DNA from: Mangrovibacterium diazotrophicum
Lineage (GTDB): Bacteria; Bacteroidota; Bacteroidia; Bacteroidales; Prolixibacteraceae
DNA: 64,000 nucleotides
Assembly: GCF_003610535.1 (NCBI RefSeq)
Contig: NZ_RAPN01000001.1
Span: forward strand, 3,583,320-3,647,319
Reading direction: 5' to 3'
Part shown: one piece after another, positions 1 through 9,209 of the stretch
How positions within the stretch are numbered: position 1 is the stretch's first letter
Layout of the letters: each line of letters begins with the position of its first letter
Notes under the pieces: generated by a model
The model's database searches: none
Told to the model about the DNA's origin: nothing
The model's input: only the letters and a program-made list of their open reading frames with translations
Program-made: the position numbers and the translations under genes

Positions 1-98
1 AATCATTTGAGCGTTACGGGTGCAAAGATACCTATTTTAAAAAAGGATTCTTTGATCAAACAGAGGTATTAAAGAACATGCCGGGAGGCGATTGGTAG
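1..98 (+). CDS. 3' end of an unidentified protein-coding gene (partial)
   Basis: An open frame enters the window and ends at TAG 96-98; codons run in phase from base 3. The last residues include aromatic and basic positions and finish ...KNMPGGDW. The remaining 31 residues are too few to assign a family. It reads in the same direction as the transporter genes that start at 248, with about 150 bases between, so it may or may not belong to their transcript. The frame contains no stop and has plausible composition, but a chance frame cannot be excluded. Confidence 0.4.
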   Translation, partial: SFERYGCKDTYFKKGFFDQTEVLKNMPGGDW

Positions 99-247
99 TT
101 GAATTTTAAGGAAAGGCGCTATCTTTTAGGATAATTTGTACCTTAGCAAGCACGACCAACAGCATAATGCGCGGCCTGAAAATGGTTTTTGAGAAAGATG
201 TGACTGCGGTTATCGATTGGAAATTGAAATAAATTGAATACTGTAAC

Positions 248-985
248 ATGAAGTTCTTTTATCACGCCGGAAGATACTTTTCACTGCTTGCGAAGGTTTT
301 TTCGAAGCCCGAAAGACATCGCATCTATCTGAAGCGCTTGTTTACAGAAATTGAAGCGTTAGGCCTCGACTCTGTCGGCATTGTTGTGGTTATCTCCGTT
401 TTCATGGGGGGGATCATTACGCTTCAGCTGGCGTACAATATGGTGAGTCCGCTTTTGCCAACCTATCTTGTTGGCCTGGGCAACCGCGATACGCAGATAC
501 TGGAGTTCTCCTCAACCATTATGGCGCTTATTATGGCCGGTAAAATCGGGTCGAATATTACTTCCGAGATCGGGAGTATGCGCGTTACCGAGCAGATTGA
601 TTCGCTGGAGATCATGGGGGTCAACCCCGCTAGCTATCTGATTTTACCGAAGATCATCGCGGTGGTTTTCATTTTCCCGTTCCTTTACGTGTTAAGCGTA
701 TTCTTTGGGCTAATCGGTGGTTTTATTGTGGGCCCGTTGGTGGGTGCGATCACTGCTGCTGAATACCTGAACGGTGTTCAATATGCGTTCGTTCCCTATT
801 ACGTCACTTTTTCGATCATCAAATCACTGATATTTGGTTTTTTGGTTGCATCGGTACCGGCCTATTTTGGCTACTATGTTGAGGGTGGCGCATTCGAAGT
901 TGGAGCAGCCAGCACCCGTGCTGTGGTGAGTACCAATATCCTGATTTTGGTGTGGGACTTAATATTAACTCAATTGTTGTTGTAA
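248..985 (+). CDS. mlaE: MlaE/YrbE-family ABC transporter permease
   Basis: Inner-membrane permease of an MCE-type lipid transporter; in the family it works with an MlaF ATPase to move phospholipids between the membranes. The 245 residues match the usual family length. The central block (ISVFMGGIITLQLAYN, then the stretch around EIGSMRVTEQIDSLEIMGVNP) is the diagnostic MlaE motif. There are about five hydrophobic segments. The stop codon shares a base with the ATG of the following ATPase gene (TAATG), so the two are translationally coupled. No MlaD-type substrate-binding gene follows; it must lie elsewhere. Confidence 0.93.
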   Translation: MKFFYHAGRYFSLLAKVFSKPERHRIYLKRLFTEIEALGLDSVGIVVVISVFMGGIITLQLAYNMVSPLLPTYLVGLGNRDTQILEFSSTIMALIMAGKIGSNITSEIGSMRVTEQIDSLEIMGVNPASYLILPKIIAVVFIFPFLYVLSVFFGLIGGFIVGPLVGAITAAEYLNGVQYAFVPYYVTFSIIKSLIFGFLVASVPAYFGYYVEGGAFEVGAASTRAVVSTNILILVWDLILTQLLL

Positions 986-1755
986 TGATCCGTGTTGACA
1001 GTATCTATAAATCATTTGAAGGGAAGTCAGTTCTGCGAAATATTTCCACTGAATTTTTGAAAGGACAAACCAACCTGATTATCGGTCGAAGCGGGTCGGG
1101 AAAGACGGTTTTGCTGAAATCGATCGTTGGCTTGCACGAAATTGATAAAGGAAATATTTTCTACGATGATCGGAACTTTACGCGCATGAAGCACAAAGAG
1201 CGTAAAAAACTTCGCCAGGAAATGGGGATGGTTTTCCAGGGGGGAGCGCTTTTCGATTCATTGACGGTGGAAGAAAATGTTCGTTTCCCGCTCGACATGT
1301 TTACCACTCAGAGTTTCGCTGAAAAGAACAAGCGGGTCGCTTATTGCCTGGAGCGGGTAAACATTAAACCCGAGGCATTTCGTTTGTCGCCGGCCGAAAT
1401 TTCCGGTGGGATGCAGAAGCGGGTTGCCATTGCCCGGGCGATTTCGCTCAACCCCAAATACCTGTTTTGCGACGAACCGAACTCGGGTCTGGACCCCGAA
1501 ACTTCGATTGTGATTGACAGCCTGATTCACGATATCACTACTGATTTGAATATCACCACCATCATCAACACGCACGATATGAACTCGGTGATGGAGATCG
1601 GTGATAAAATTCTTTTCATCAGCGAGGGCGAAACCTGCTGGGAAGGAAACAAGACCGAGATTCTGCATGCCGAAAATCAAAAACTGCAGGAGTTTGTTTT
1701 TGCCAATCGCCAGTACCGCGAAATTCGTGATGCACGAATCGGAAACGGTGCTTAA
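985..1755 (+). CDS. mlaF: MlaF-type ABC transporter ATP-binding protein
   Basis: ATPase partner of the upstream permease in lipid transport. Of 256 residues, Walker A is GRSGSGKT at about 34-41, the Q-loop is near VFQGG (83-87), the signature is SGGMQ (140-144) and Walker B is YLFCDEP (159-165). An upstream in-frame ATG at 952 would add 11 residues inside mlaE; the ATG at 985 begins the usual ABC N-terminus and overlaps the mlaE stop codon by one base, so it is preferred. The gene ends against porX on the other strand: the two stop codons share TTAA at 1752-1755. Confidence 0.93.
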   Translation: MIRVDSIYKSFEGKSVLRNISTEFLKGQTNLIIGRSGSGKTVLLKSIVGLHEIDKGNIFYDDRNFTRMKHKERKKLRQEMGMVFQGGALFDSLTVEENVRFPLDMFTTQSFAEKNKRVAYCLERVNIKPEAFRLSPAEISGGMQKRVAIARAISLNPKYLFCDEPNSGLDPETSIVIDSLIHDITTDLNITTIINTHDMNSVMEIGDKILFISEGETCWEGNKTEILHAENQKLQEFVFANRQYREIRDARIGNGA

Positions 1756-3308
1756 CCCTTCGGCGAAAGCGTAATAATCGGAACGATCATTTCTTCCATC
1801 GAAACACCGCCATGCTGGAAAGTGTCGCGGTAATACTGCACGTAATAATTGAAGTTATTCGGGTATGCCAGGAAGTCGTCGTTACAGGCGAAAATGAAAC
1901 GTGAGCTTACATTTCGTCCCGGCAGAAAAGCCTTTTCCGGTTGTGTAATTTCAAATACTTCTTTCGGATTGTAGTTGAGGTTTCGGCCCAGTTTGTAGCG
2001 CAGGTTGGTCACTGTTTCCCGGTCGCCAATTACCTTCAAGGCATTGTTTACCCGAACAGTGCCATGGTCGGTTGTCACCACTACTTTGATGTTATTTTCT
2101 GCCAGGTTTTTGATGAGTTCAAGCAGGAAGGAATGGTTGAACCAGCTGAGCGTTAGCGAGCGGTATGCTTTTTCGTCGCTGGCAAGTTCTTTCATTACTT
2201 CCATTTCGGTACGGGCATGCGAAATCATATCAACAAAATTGAAAACCATGACCGAGAGATCGTTCTGCAAAATATTTGTCAGCGTTTCCTGCGATTTTTT
2301 CACCGATTTCAGGCTGCTCACTTTCTCAAAGTACAATTTTTCTGTGCGTCCCAAACGGCTCATTTGGGTTTGCAACAGCTCTTTTTCATGGACGTTCTTG
2401 TGCCCCTCGTTATCATCGTCTTCCCAATAATTGGGGTAGATTCGTGCAATTTCGGAAGGCATAAGGCCGGCAAAAATTGCGTTGCGGGCGTACATGGTTG
2501 CCGTTGGCAAAATGCTGTAGTAAAGCTCTTCTTCTTCAGTAACAAAATATTGGTTAACCACTTTGCTTAATACGCGATACTGGTCGTAGCGAAGGTTGTC
2601 GACAACCAGTACAAATACCTTTTCGTTCTTGTCGAGCAACGGGAAGACTTTTTTACGGAAAAGGTCGGGCGACAAAAGCGGCCTGTCTTCCTGATCCTTG
2701 CGAAACCAGTCGAGGTAGTTGACTTTGATGTACCTGGCGAAGTTGTTGTTGGCTTCCGATTTTTGCATTTTCAGCACTTCGTCCATGGTCGAATCCTTCG
2801 ATTCGCTCAGTTCCAGCTCCCAGAAAACCAGTTTCCGGTAAACTTCTTTCCATTCTTCGTGGCCGAGCCGCTCATTTAGAAGCATCCCGATTTTGCCAAA
2901 TTCGCTTTGGTAAGCCGAGGTGGTTTTGCGGGTAACCAGTTCGTGCTGGTCCACATTCTTTTTAATCGACAGCAAGATCTGTTTCGGGTTGACAGGCTTG
3001 ATAAGGTAGTCAGCAATCTTCGACCCGATAGCCTGATCCATGATGTCTTCTTCTTCACTTTTCGTAATCATAACAACCGGCACATTTGGCTCCAGCGTTT
3101 TAATTTCCGTCAGTGTTTGCAGACCGGTTAATCCCGGCATATTTTCATCCAGAAAAATAATGTCGAAGTGGTTGGCGCGAACCAGGTCAATGGCGTCAGA
3201 TCCGTTTGTAGATGTGGCTACCTCGTACCCTTTTTGTTCGAGAAATATGATGTGTGGACGTAGTAAATCGATTTCGTCGTCGGTCCATAAAATCCGGATT
3301 GTCTTCAT
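1752..3308 (-). CDS. porX: PorX: response regulator with PglZ domain, T9SS regulator
   Basis: Two-domain signalling protein of the type IX secretion system. Residues 1-120 are a CheY-like receiver with acidic pair D10/D11, phosphoacceptor D54, T82 and K104. From about 200 to the end is a PglZ domain of the alkaline-phosphatase fold with metal-site motifs VVDNLRYD, TTDHGT and FQHGG. PorX is known from Porphyromonas and Flavobacterium as a regulator that acts with PorY and SigP and has phosphodiesterase activity. The length (518) fits the family. It lies downstream of porW on the same strand, separated by about 200 bp without a gene. Confidence 0.93.
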   Translation of the reverse strand: MKTIRILWTDDEIDLLRPHIIFLEQKGYEVATSTNGSDAIDLVRANHFDIIFLDENMPGLTGLQTLTEIKTLEPNVPVVMITKSEEEDIMDQAIGSKIADYLIKPVNPKQILLSIKKNVDQHELVTRKTTSAYQSEFGKIGMLLNERLGHEEWKEVYRKLVFWELELSESKDSTMDEVLKMQKSEANNNFARYIKVNYLDWFRKDQEDRPLLSPDLFRKKVFPLLDKNEKVFVLVVDNLRYDQYRVLSKVVNQYFVTEEEELYYSILPTATMYARNAIFAGLMPSEIARIYPNYWEDDDNEGHKNVHEKELLQTQMSRLGRTEKLYFEKVSSLKSVKKSQETLTNILQNDLSVMVFNFVDMISHARTEMEVMKELASDEKAYRSLTLSWFNHSFLLELIKNLAENNIKVVVTTDHGTVRVNNALKVIGDRETVTNLRYKLGRNLNYNPKEVFEITQPEKAFLPGRNVSSRFIFACNDDFLAYPNNFNYYVQYYRDTFQHGGVSMEEMIVPIITLSPKG

Positions 3309-3516
3309 ACGTTTTCCAATAATTGGGGCTGTTCCGATTGCCCGGAAAGCTCCGATTTAAATTAATTAACAAAAATAGTATCCCTCTAACACATTCCGAA
3401 TAGTTGACAAACGTTACCCGTTCCGCACAAGAACTACCACAATTTTTAAACGGGAATCAGTCTCTATTATAGCAAAATTATGTGAGCGCGCAGGTTTCTT
3501 AACAAAGATTAACGCC

Positions 3517-6500
3517 TTAGTTTTTCAGGTAAGCAGCCTTGTAAAGCTTTAGATAATCCTGCAAGTCGCTGTCAGTGTTAAGTAACTCGAAATTGTTTTT
3601 CGATATAATAAAATTGCGGTATTCCAATTCTCCTAGTGGTCCGTAAACTTGTTGGTCGCGGACCAAACCTTTCAGATAATCCATCGCGGTATTCTTGCCG
3701 CCAAAGTCGGAAACACGAATTAATAGCTGTGAATCTCCAAAATTGCGGGATTCGATTTTCAGCTTGCCGCCTGGATCAGCCAGGGTGTTGTGATTCTCGA
3801 TGGCATCGAGTAGTTTTTCTTGGTCGACTCCTTTCTTCGGTAGCAGTAATACAAAGCTGTGGTTGCCTTTGGTGTCCGAGCTGAATTTGCCATTGTAAAC
3901 GGGTTCTTCCGATGTTTCAACAACGGTTTCCACTCGTGAAGAAGGCGGTTGTGCAGTGCTTTCAGCCTGAGCCGTCGCATATTGACCACTGATATAGTAT
4001 TCGCGATAGAAATCCATGTAGTCGTTCACCGACTGGCCCTTCATCACTTTGTCCAGGTTTTCATCGGTAATAATGAAATTGCGGTAACTGCGTTCGCCAA
4101 GATCGTCGAACAGGCTGCGGTTTACGATCACCCTGCGGAAATAGCTCATGGCCAGGGCGGCCGAACTAAGCGGGCTCACTACAATTAGTTGGTATTCGCC
4201 AAACGCTTTTGCCTGGACTTTCAGCTTTTGATCTGCAAATTCGTCGCGGTTGAACGCTGAGAACTGACCGATCATATTACGGGAATTGAACTTCGCATCC
4301 TTCACCGCAATTACAAAGTTGTGCGGTGCGTCCGGTTTTCGGCTGAACAGTTCTTCCCGAGCATCCGGTTTAACCAGTACGAAACTTCCGCGTTCCTCCA
4401 GGTTCAGATCCTCTTCCATAGCTTTGCTCATCAGTTCTTCCGGTTCTGGCAGTTCGTCTTCGGGGAAGTCTCCACCAATAAAACGGCTGTAATTTTTCAG
4501 GAAGAATTTGAGGTAATCAGCTGTGTTGTGGTCAGCCTTCAATTCCCGGTAGTTGTATGTTGAAGTCACAAAGTTGACATACTCCACGCCTTTCAGTTGC
4601 TCGTAAACATCGCGTCGTCGAATGATGGAACGGAAGTAAATCAGGGCTTGTTCTTTGTTTTGAAGCGAACGAACCGTCAGTAAGGTCGTATTAGCGTTCA
4701 GGAATTCCGTTTCAATATCGAAATCGGTCTTCATGTAGTGGTCGATGTTGTAGTTGGCGATGTCGAATTTCAGGCGGTTAATATCGACGTCTGCTGACCT
4801 GTCGAAAGCGATTACGAAGTAGTGAATCAGCTCCTCGTCATACGAGAACTTGCCATTAAACTCATCCTGCACGGATTTGTCTTCGGCCAGCAATTCGTCA
4901 TTGACAATTTCATTATTCAAATAGCCCGAAGCCACCAGTTTCTGATAGTCAACCAGCGTACTGTCCTGAATTAACTTGCGAATCCGTTCGGCAACAGGCT
5001 TAACCGGCGATTTCGGGTAACTTGTCAGATATTGATCCAGCAGTTGACCGAATCGGTTGAAATCGGAACTCTCTCCTTGTCCAATGGTTTCAATGAACGC
5101 TATCTTTGGAACAAGCATGCTATCAGGAGCCATGGTTTTTACCTGGCTGGCTACTTGCCCCGCTTGCGTATATTGCCCCGCTTGGTAAAGGTTGAAGGCT
5201 TGCTGATACAGTCGGTTAATGCTGTCGTTGTGAGCCTCCAGCTCAATGAAGTAATTCGGGTTAACCAAGTATTGCGCGTATTTGCTACTTGGATAGCCGG
5301 CGATGATCAGGTTTTTATAATAGTCGGCTTTGCTTCGGTTGCCCATTTTTCCGTACAAATCCCAAAGTTCAAAATAGGTCGTTAATTGGTAAATGTTGTC
5401 GTCGTAGCGATTGAGCAGCTCTTCGTATTCGTCAATCGCCATCGGGTAGTTTTGGTAGTCTTGTTTGAAAATTCGCCCGGCATTAAATAGTGCGTCTCTA
5501 ATGCGAATATTTGACGCACGCATCGCTTCTTCGGTCAGCGGTAGATCCTGGAGGTAATAGTCTCGGTTCATTTTGTCGCTGACACGCGGTGCAGCCGCTA
5601 CCATCTGAGTACTGTCCGGTGCTTCTTCTGCCAGCTCATCAGCAGGAAGATCCGATACAATGCTTTTGTTCTTGCGTCGCCAGTTATCCTCCAGTTTACG
5701 TTTTCCCCACTCGCGTTCAAACTCGGCTTTCCCCAGGGTAACAGTCGACGGATTGTAGAAATACCATCCGGAACTTTGGCTTTGGCTAAGTCCCAGACGG
5801 GACTGGTTCATCCGGTTGAAACTCTGGTCCATTTTTTCCTGGTTCTCCAGCTGTTTGCGTCTCAGCTCGGCATCGCGCTCTTCTTTAATCCATTCCGCAA
5901 TTTTTGCGTTCCGGTCGCCTTCGCTCATCAGCGCGAGGGTTTGCAAGCTATCTTCCCGTTCAACCATCAAGAGGTTGTCGGTTAGCATGGTCAAACTTTT
6001 GTGTCGTTCTGCTATGAGCTTGTAATCCGGATAGGTTTCGTCGATCACAAACATGGCGCTATCGTAATATGCGCGGCTGTCGCGGTAGTTCTGCTCGTTG
6101 AAGTAAATGTCAGCCAGTGTCAGGCACGAAAGCGCCCGCTGGTAATCGTTGGAAACGCTTGTGGCAGCTGATTTCCGATAATTGCCGACCGCTGCATCCA
6201 TATCGCCGTTTCTGCTGTCAATTTTAGCCAAGGCAAAATAGATTTGGTCGCGGAACTCGACGTTTTTTTCGTCGCGCAACATTTTATGCAGAAGCTTGCT
6301 TACTTTTTCTAAATCTTCATCCTCTGTAAATACACCCGCAGCATTGATCCGGGCATTGAAAGCCATGATGTACGAAGGGTTTAACTTGGCAACTTTCATA
6401 AACTTTTCAATAGCCATGGCATTGTTGCCTGTTTCTTTGTAAAGTTGCGCAAGTATGTAATTATAACGGGCTTTTTCGCGTTTTTTCAGGGGTTCATTCA

Positions 6501-7218
6501 GTGCACTTGTTAACGCAGGGATGGCTTCTTCGTATTCTTTTTGCTTCAAATGAAAATCAGCTACTGCCAACGAGAAATCCTGATCCAGTTTCTGAGGAAA
6601 GTCCATGCTTCCGTCAATCTCCTTGATGACTTCCATTGCTTCCGAGTAGCGTTCCTGTTCGGAATAACAACGGATCAACCAAATCAGCGCTTCGTAGTGT
6701 GAAGGTTGATCGCCGTACTTGCGGATCACATAATTGAAGTTTTCCATGGCCTGCGGGAACTTCTTTTGGTAGAAGTAAGCCTTCCCCATCAGGATATAGC
6801 TGTCGTCGACCCACACATTGTACTCGTCTTTGCTTGCCAGGTTTTTATAGGCGGCAGTTCGGTTTTTACGACGTTTGGGCTTCTTGGTAATGGAATGAAT
6901 TTTAATCAGTTTTGAAGCTTTTAGAATGGCATTGTCCATCTCGGCCGAAGCAATACGCTCGGTTCCTCCCATGCTCGATTTGTAAACCGGCAGTATTTGG
7001 GTGAAATCGTCGTCAACCGACTGGTCAATGCGTTCCAATCCGGCAAATAAACTTTCTTTTCCGTTGAAGTAAATGTTGTAGCGGGAAGTGACATTGTGAT
7101 AAGCACGCGTAACTGCCGTATTCTTCTCGGTAGAACAGCCCCCTGCAAGCAGGAAAAGCGTAAAAAGCAAAAGAAGTTTATTTGAGAAATTGTTCTTCAA
7201 TCCGGATTGTTTTAGCAC
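3517..7218 (-). CDS. porW: PorW/SprE-type TPR lipoprotein of the type IX secretion system
   Basis: Large outer-membrane lipoprotein (1233 aa) required for T9SS and gliding in relatives. The signal peptide ends in a lipobox LLAGGC (Cys28). The N-terminal part begins with the family segment around NVTSRYNIYFNGKE. Tetratricopeptide repeats fill about 110-420 and 590-700. A charged region near 440-560 has coiled-coil character. The C-terminal 440 residues hold three divergent copies of one unit, each starting with an HxFVxA-like strand and ending in Y(R/V)NF...DYLxFY: about 796-912, 965-1079 and 1117-1233. Known roles involve bridging the trans-envelope complex and the attachment machinery. Next to porX, a functional partner. 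Confidence 0.88.
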   Translation of the reverse strand: MLKQSGLKNNFSNKLLLLFTLFLLAGGCSTEKNTAVTRAYHNVTSRYNIYFNGKESLFAGLERIDQSVDDDFTQILPVYKSSMGGTERIASAEMDNAILKASKLIKIHSITKKPKRRKNRTAAYKNLASKDEYNVWVDDSYILMGKAYFYQKKFPQAMENFNYVIRKYGDQPSHYEALIWLIRCYSEQERYSEAMEVIKEIDGSMDFPQKLDQDFSLAVADFHLKQKEYEEAIPALTSALNEPLKKREKARYNYILAQLYKETGNNAMAIEKFMKVAKLNPSYIMAFNARINAAGVFTEDEDLEKVSKLLHKMLRDEKNVEFRDQIYFALAKIDSRNGDMDAAVGNYRKSAATSVSNDYQRALSCLTLADIYFNEQNYRDSRAYYDSAMFVIDETYPDYKLIAERHKSLTMLTDNLLMVEREDSLQTLALMSEGDRNAKIAEWIKEERDAELRRKQLENQEKMDQSFNRMNQSRLGLSQSQSSGWYFYNPSTVTLGKAEFEREWGKRKLEDNWRRKNKSIVSDLPADELAEEAPDSTQMVAAAPRVSDKMNRDYYLQDLPLTEEAMRASNIRIRDALFNAGRIFKQDYQNYPMAIDEYEELLNRYDDNIYQLTTYFELWDLYGKMGNRSKADYYKNLIIAGYPSSKYAQYLVNPNYFIELEAHNDSINRLYQQAFNLYQAGQYTQAGQVASQVKTMAPDSMLVPKIAFIETIGQGESSDFNRFGQLLDQYLTSYPKSPVKPVAERIRKLIQDSTLVDYQKLVASGYLNNEIVNDELLAEDKSVQDEFNGKFSYDEELIHYFVIAFDRSADVDINRLKFDIANYNIDHYMKTDFDIETEFLNANTTLLTVRSLQNKEQALIYFRSIIRRRDVYEQLKGVEYVNFVTSTYNYRELKADHNTADYLKFFLKNYSRFIGGDFPEDELPEPEELMSKAMEEDLNLEERGSFVLVKPDAREELFSRKPDAPHNFVIAVKDAKFNSRNMIGQFSAFNRDEFADQKLKVQAKAFGEYQLIVVSPLSSAALAMSYFRRVIVNRSLFDDLGERSYRNFIITDENLDKVMKGQSVNDYMDFYREYYISGQYATAQAESTAQPPSSRVETVVETSEEPVYNGKFSSDTKGNHSFVLLLPKKGVDQEKLLDAIENHNTLADPGGKLKIESRNFGDSQLLIRVSDFGGKNTAMDYLKGLVRDQQVYGPLGELEYRNFIISKNNFELLNTDSDLQDYLKLYKAAYLKN

Positions 7219-7387
7219 TTTAGGATAAACTGAATATTGCTGATATTATTGCTTTTGGCTAGCTAAAAACCGGATGAATTCTCCCGTTGTTTTCCCTTTT
7301 TTCACCCGCAGTTTTGTACGCCGCAACAATTATACAAAAATAGGAGGAAAGAGAAGAGGGTGGAAGCCTTTGATTATTGAGATTGCC

Positions 7388-8500
7388 TTACAGGATTCGA
7401 ACTTCCTGTTGCTGTTGTTCTCCTTCTTGAATCCGTTTTAGGTGGCAAAACAGCAGCTCGCCCGTTTGTTCATCGCGAAGGTGCATCCCGTTTCCCTGGC
7501 AGTCGGCAAAGAATTCGCAGTCGGCGCAAATGCCTGTTTTAGCCCAGCTGCGGTCGCGGTAAAGTTGGTAGCGGTTTAACCAAACTTCCTTGAAACTATC
7601 CTGATAAATATTTCCCTGAATGAAGTTCGCCCGAAGGTTTGGGCAGGCAGAGATGGAGCCATCAACAAGGACTGAAGCAATATTTACGCCGGCACGGCAA
7701 AAGAAAAAATTGTCGCGAACCTTGGTTTCGTAATCGCCCAGGAATCCTTCGCAGCCATAGTTGAGTTTGATGAGACCTTCTTTTCGAACCCGTTCAATAA
7801 AGTCGAATAACGCTTTGAATTGAGTGGGTTCTAACTGGAGCTCTTCGTGCTGTTTGGCGCGACCAATCGGGAAGATGGTGAAGATCCGCCATTCCGTAAT
7901 GCCCAGTTCGACCAGGAATTCGTAGAACTGTTTTAATTCGCCGAAATTCTTCTGATTCACACAGGTCACCACATCGTAGCGCAGATCCTTCTGTTGCCGG
8001 ATTTGTTTCAGAGCTTCAACGGCATTTCTGAAACTTCTTGGGTTGCCGCGCAGCCAGTTGTGAGATTCTTCCAGACCATCGAGGCTGATCGTGACAGACC
8101 GGAGCCCAGATTGCATCAGCGTGCTCATCATCGTTGCATTCATTCCCAGACCATTCGAGACCACGCCCCAGGGAAAACCACGCCGGTAAAGTGCCAGTCC
8201 AATTTCTGAAATGTCCTTTCGGAGGATGGCTTCACCGCCTGTTAACACGATCATGGTATCGTTTGGCGAAAGTAAAGGTGTAATGTCGTCAAGCGCAGCC
8301 AGAAAATCCGCTCTCGGCATGTCCGGAATAGCTACATCTTTTTGACAATCACTTCCGCAATGCAGGCAGTTTAAATTGCAGCGTAAAGTGCACTCCCAAA
8401 AAATGTAGTTGAGCTTGTGGAGCTGCTGTTCGTTTGCCCGGTGTTTGCGGTGTAACTTCAGCGCTAACCTTTTGCGAAAGGTGATTTTCGAAACACTCAT
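7388..8500 (-). CDS. Radical SAM/SPASM enzyme of an rSAM/lipoprotein system
   Basis: The 4Fe-4S S-adenosylmethionine motif is C41-x3-C45-x2-C48 in RCNLNCLHCGSDC. A TGGEAILR segment follows near 95. A SPASM-type Cys-rich region lies in the last 100 residues, including CADCEFFADC, suggesting one or two auxiliary clusters. Length 370 fits peptide-modifying SPASM enzymes. The gene starts inside the last four bases of the preceding small lipoprotein gene, which makes that lipoprotein the probable substrate. This matches the Bacteroidetes rSAM/lipoprotein pair defined in TIGRFAMs (TIGR04133 with TIGR04134). The chemical modification is unknown. Confidence 0.82.
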   Translation of the reverse strand: MSVSKITFRKRLALKLHRKHRANEQQLHKLNYIFWECTLRCNLNCLHCGSDCQKDVAIPDMPRADFLAALDDITPLLSPNDTMIVLTGGEAILRKDISEIGLALYRRGFPWGVVSNGLGMNATMMSTLMQSGLRSVTISLDGLEESHNWLRGNPRSFRNAVEALKQIRQQKDLRYDVVTCVNQKNFGELKQFYEFLVELGITEWRIFTIFPIGRAKQHEELQLEPTQFKALFDFIERVRKEGLIKLNYGCEGFLGDYETKVRDNFFFCRAGVNIASVLVDGSISACPNLRANFIQGNIYQDSFKEVWLNRYQLYRDRSWAKTGICADCEFFADCQGNGMHLRDEQTGELLFCHLKRIQEGEQQQQEVRIL

Positions 8501-8952
8501 TCTTTGTCTTTCAGATCAACATTCAGTGTTTTACTTGTCTCGCCTTCATACCATTCTCCTGAGCCGTTTTTGAATTCAGGGTCTACAAATTCCACTGTTG
8601 TTTCTTCGGTTTGGTATTCGCCGTTGACTGTTCCGTCAATGTCTTCAAATTTAATCAGGAAATCCTGGTCTGTCGGGAAAGTTGTGACGTTAACCTCGTA
8701 ATTTCCGTTTTCATCGGTTAGCACGGTATCGCCTTGCATCGTTACCTGTATGTTGGGGATAGCAGTTTCATCTTGTTCCGATTTTACCTGCCCATTCACA
8801 ATAAATTTCGCGCTTGGAGAGCCATATTCAACTTGCCCTCCGCCTCCGTCACAGCTGCTTAATCCGGCTGCGGTGCTGAATCCCAGAATAGACATCATAA
8901 TTCTCAGTAAGCGGTTCCAGTTGATGAGAAATCCTGTTTTTAGTTTTTTCAT
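8497..8952 (-). CDS. Small lipoprotein, probable substrate of the adjacent radical SAM enzyme
   Basis: A 151-residue exported lipoprotein. The N-terminus is basic and hydrophobic, with lipobox Cys34 (GLSSC). It is followed by a Gly run and the motif EYGSPSAKFIVNGQV, typical of the rSAM/lipoprotein family. The middle resembles a carboxypeptidase-like regulatory (transthyretin-type) fold: IPNIQVTMQGD, then DENGNYEV. The acidic C-terminus has no obvious leader/core division. Stop and start overlap by 4 bp with the radical SAM gene. Substrate status is inferred from the pairing; nothing in the sequence shows which residue is modified. Confidence 0.78.
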   Translation of the reverse strand: MKKLKTGFLINWNRLLRIMMSILGFSTAAGLSSCDGGGGQVEYGSPSAKFIVNGQVKSEQDETAIPNIQVTMQGDTVLTDENGNYEVNVTTFPTDQDFLIKFEDIDGTVNGEYQTEETTVEFVDPEFKNGSGEWYEGETSKTLNVDLKDKE

Positions 8953-9148
8953 GAGTTTGGTTTTTTAGAGAGATGGTGTCAGGTCGAAAAAGTTGCGTAT
9001 TTTTTTGAATATTTTGAAGAAGAATTCGAATAGCAAGTTACGGAAGAGTGCTATGCGAATCAATCTGAAACGATAATTTAGTTAAATTCTAAACAAGCTT
9101 ATTTTTTAGACGCAGAAAGGGGTGCTAGTTTCGAACTGTTTAAACGAA

Positions 9149-9187
9149 AAACTCCCGTAACGACCTGAACGGCAGTTATGGGAGTTT
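9149..9187 (-). terminator. Hairpin downstream of mrp
   Basis: Arms AAACTCCCGTAAC (9149-9161) and GTTATGGGAGTTT (9175-9187) pair over 13 positions with one G-T wobble. It lies 22 bp past the mrp stop codon. The U-tract is weak, so termination may be partial. The remaining gap, 8953-9148, holds no gene that I can support. Confidence 0.6.
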
Positions 9188-9209
9188 CGATATCTTCGGA
9201 TAGTTAGCT

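Noticed and set aside
167-232. 21-codon frame upstream of mlaE as a possible leader peptide
   Set aside because: Short, no conserved feature or attenuator hairpin behind it.
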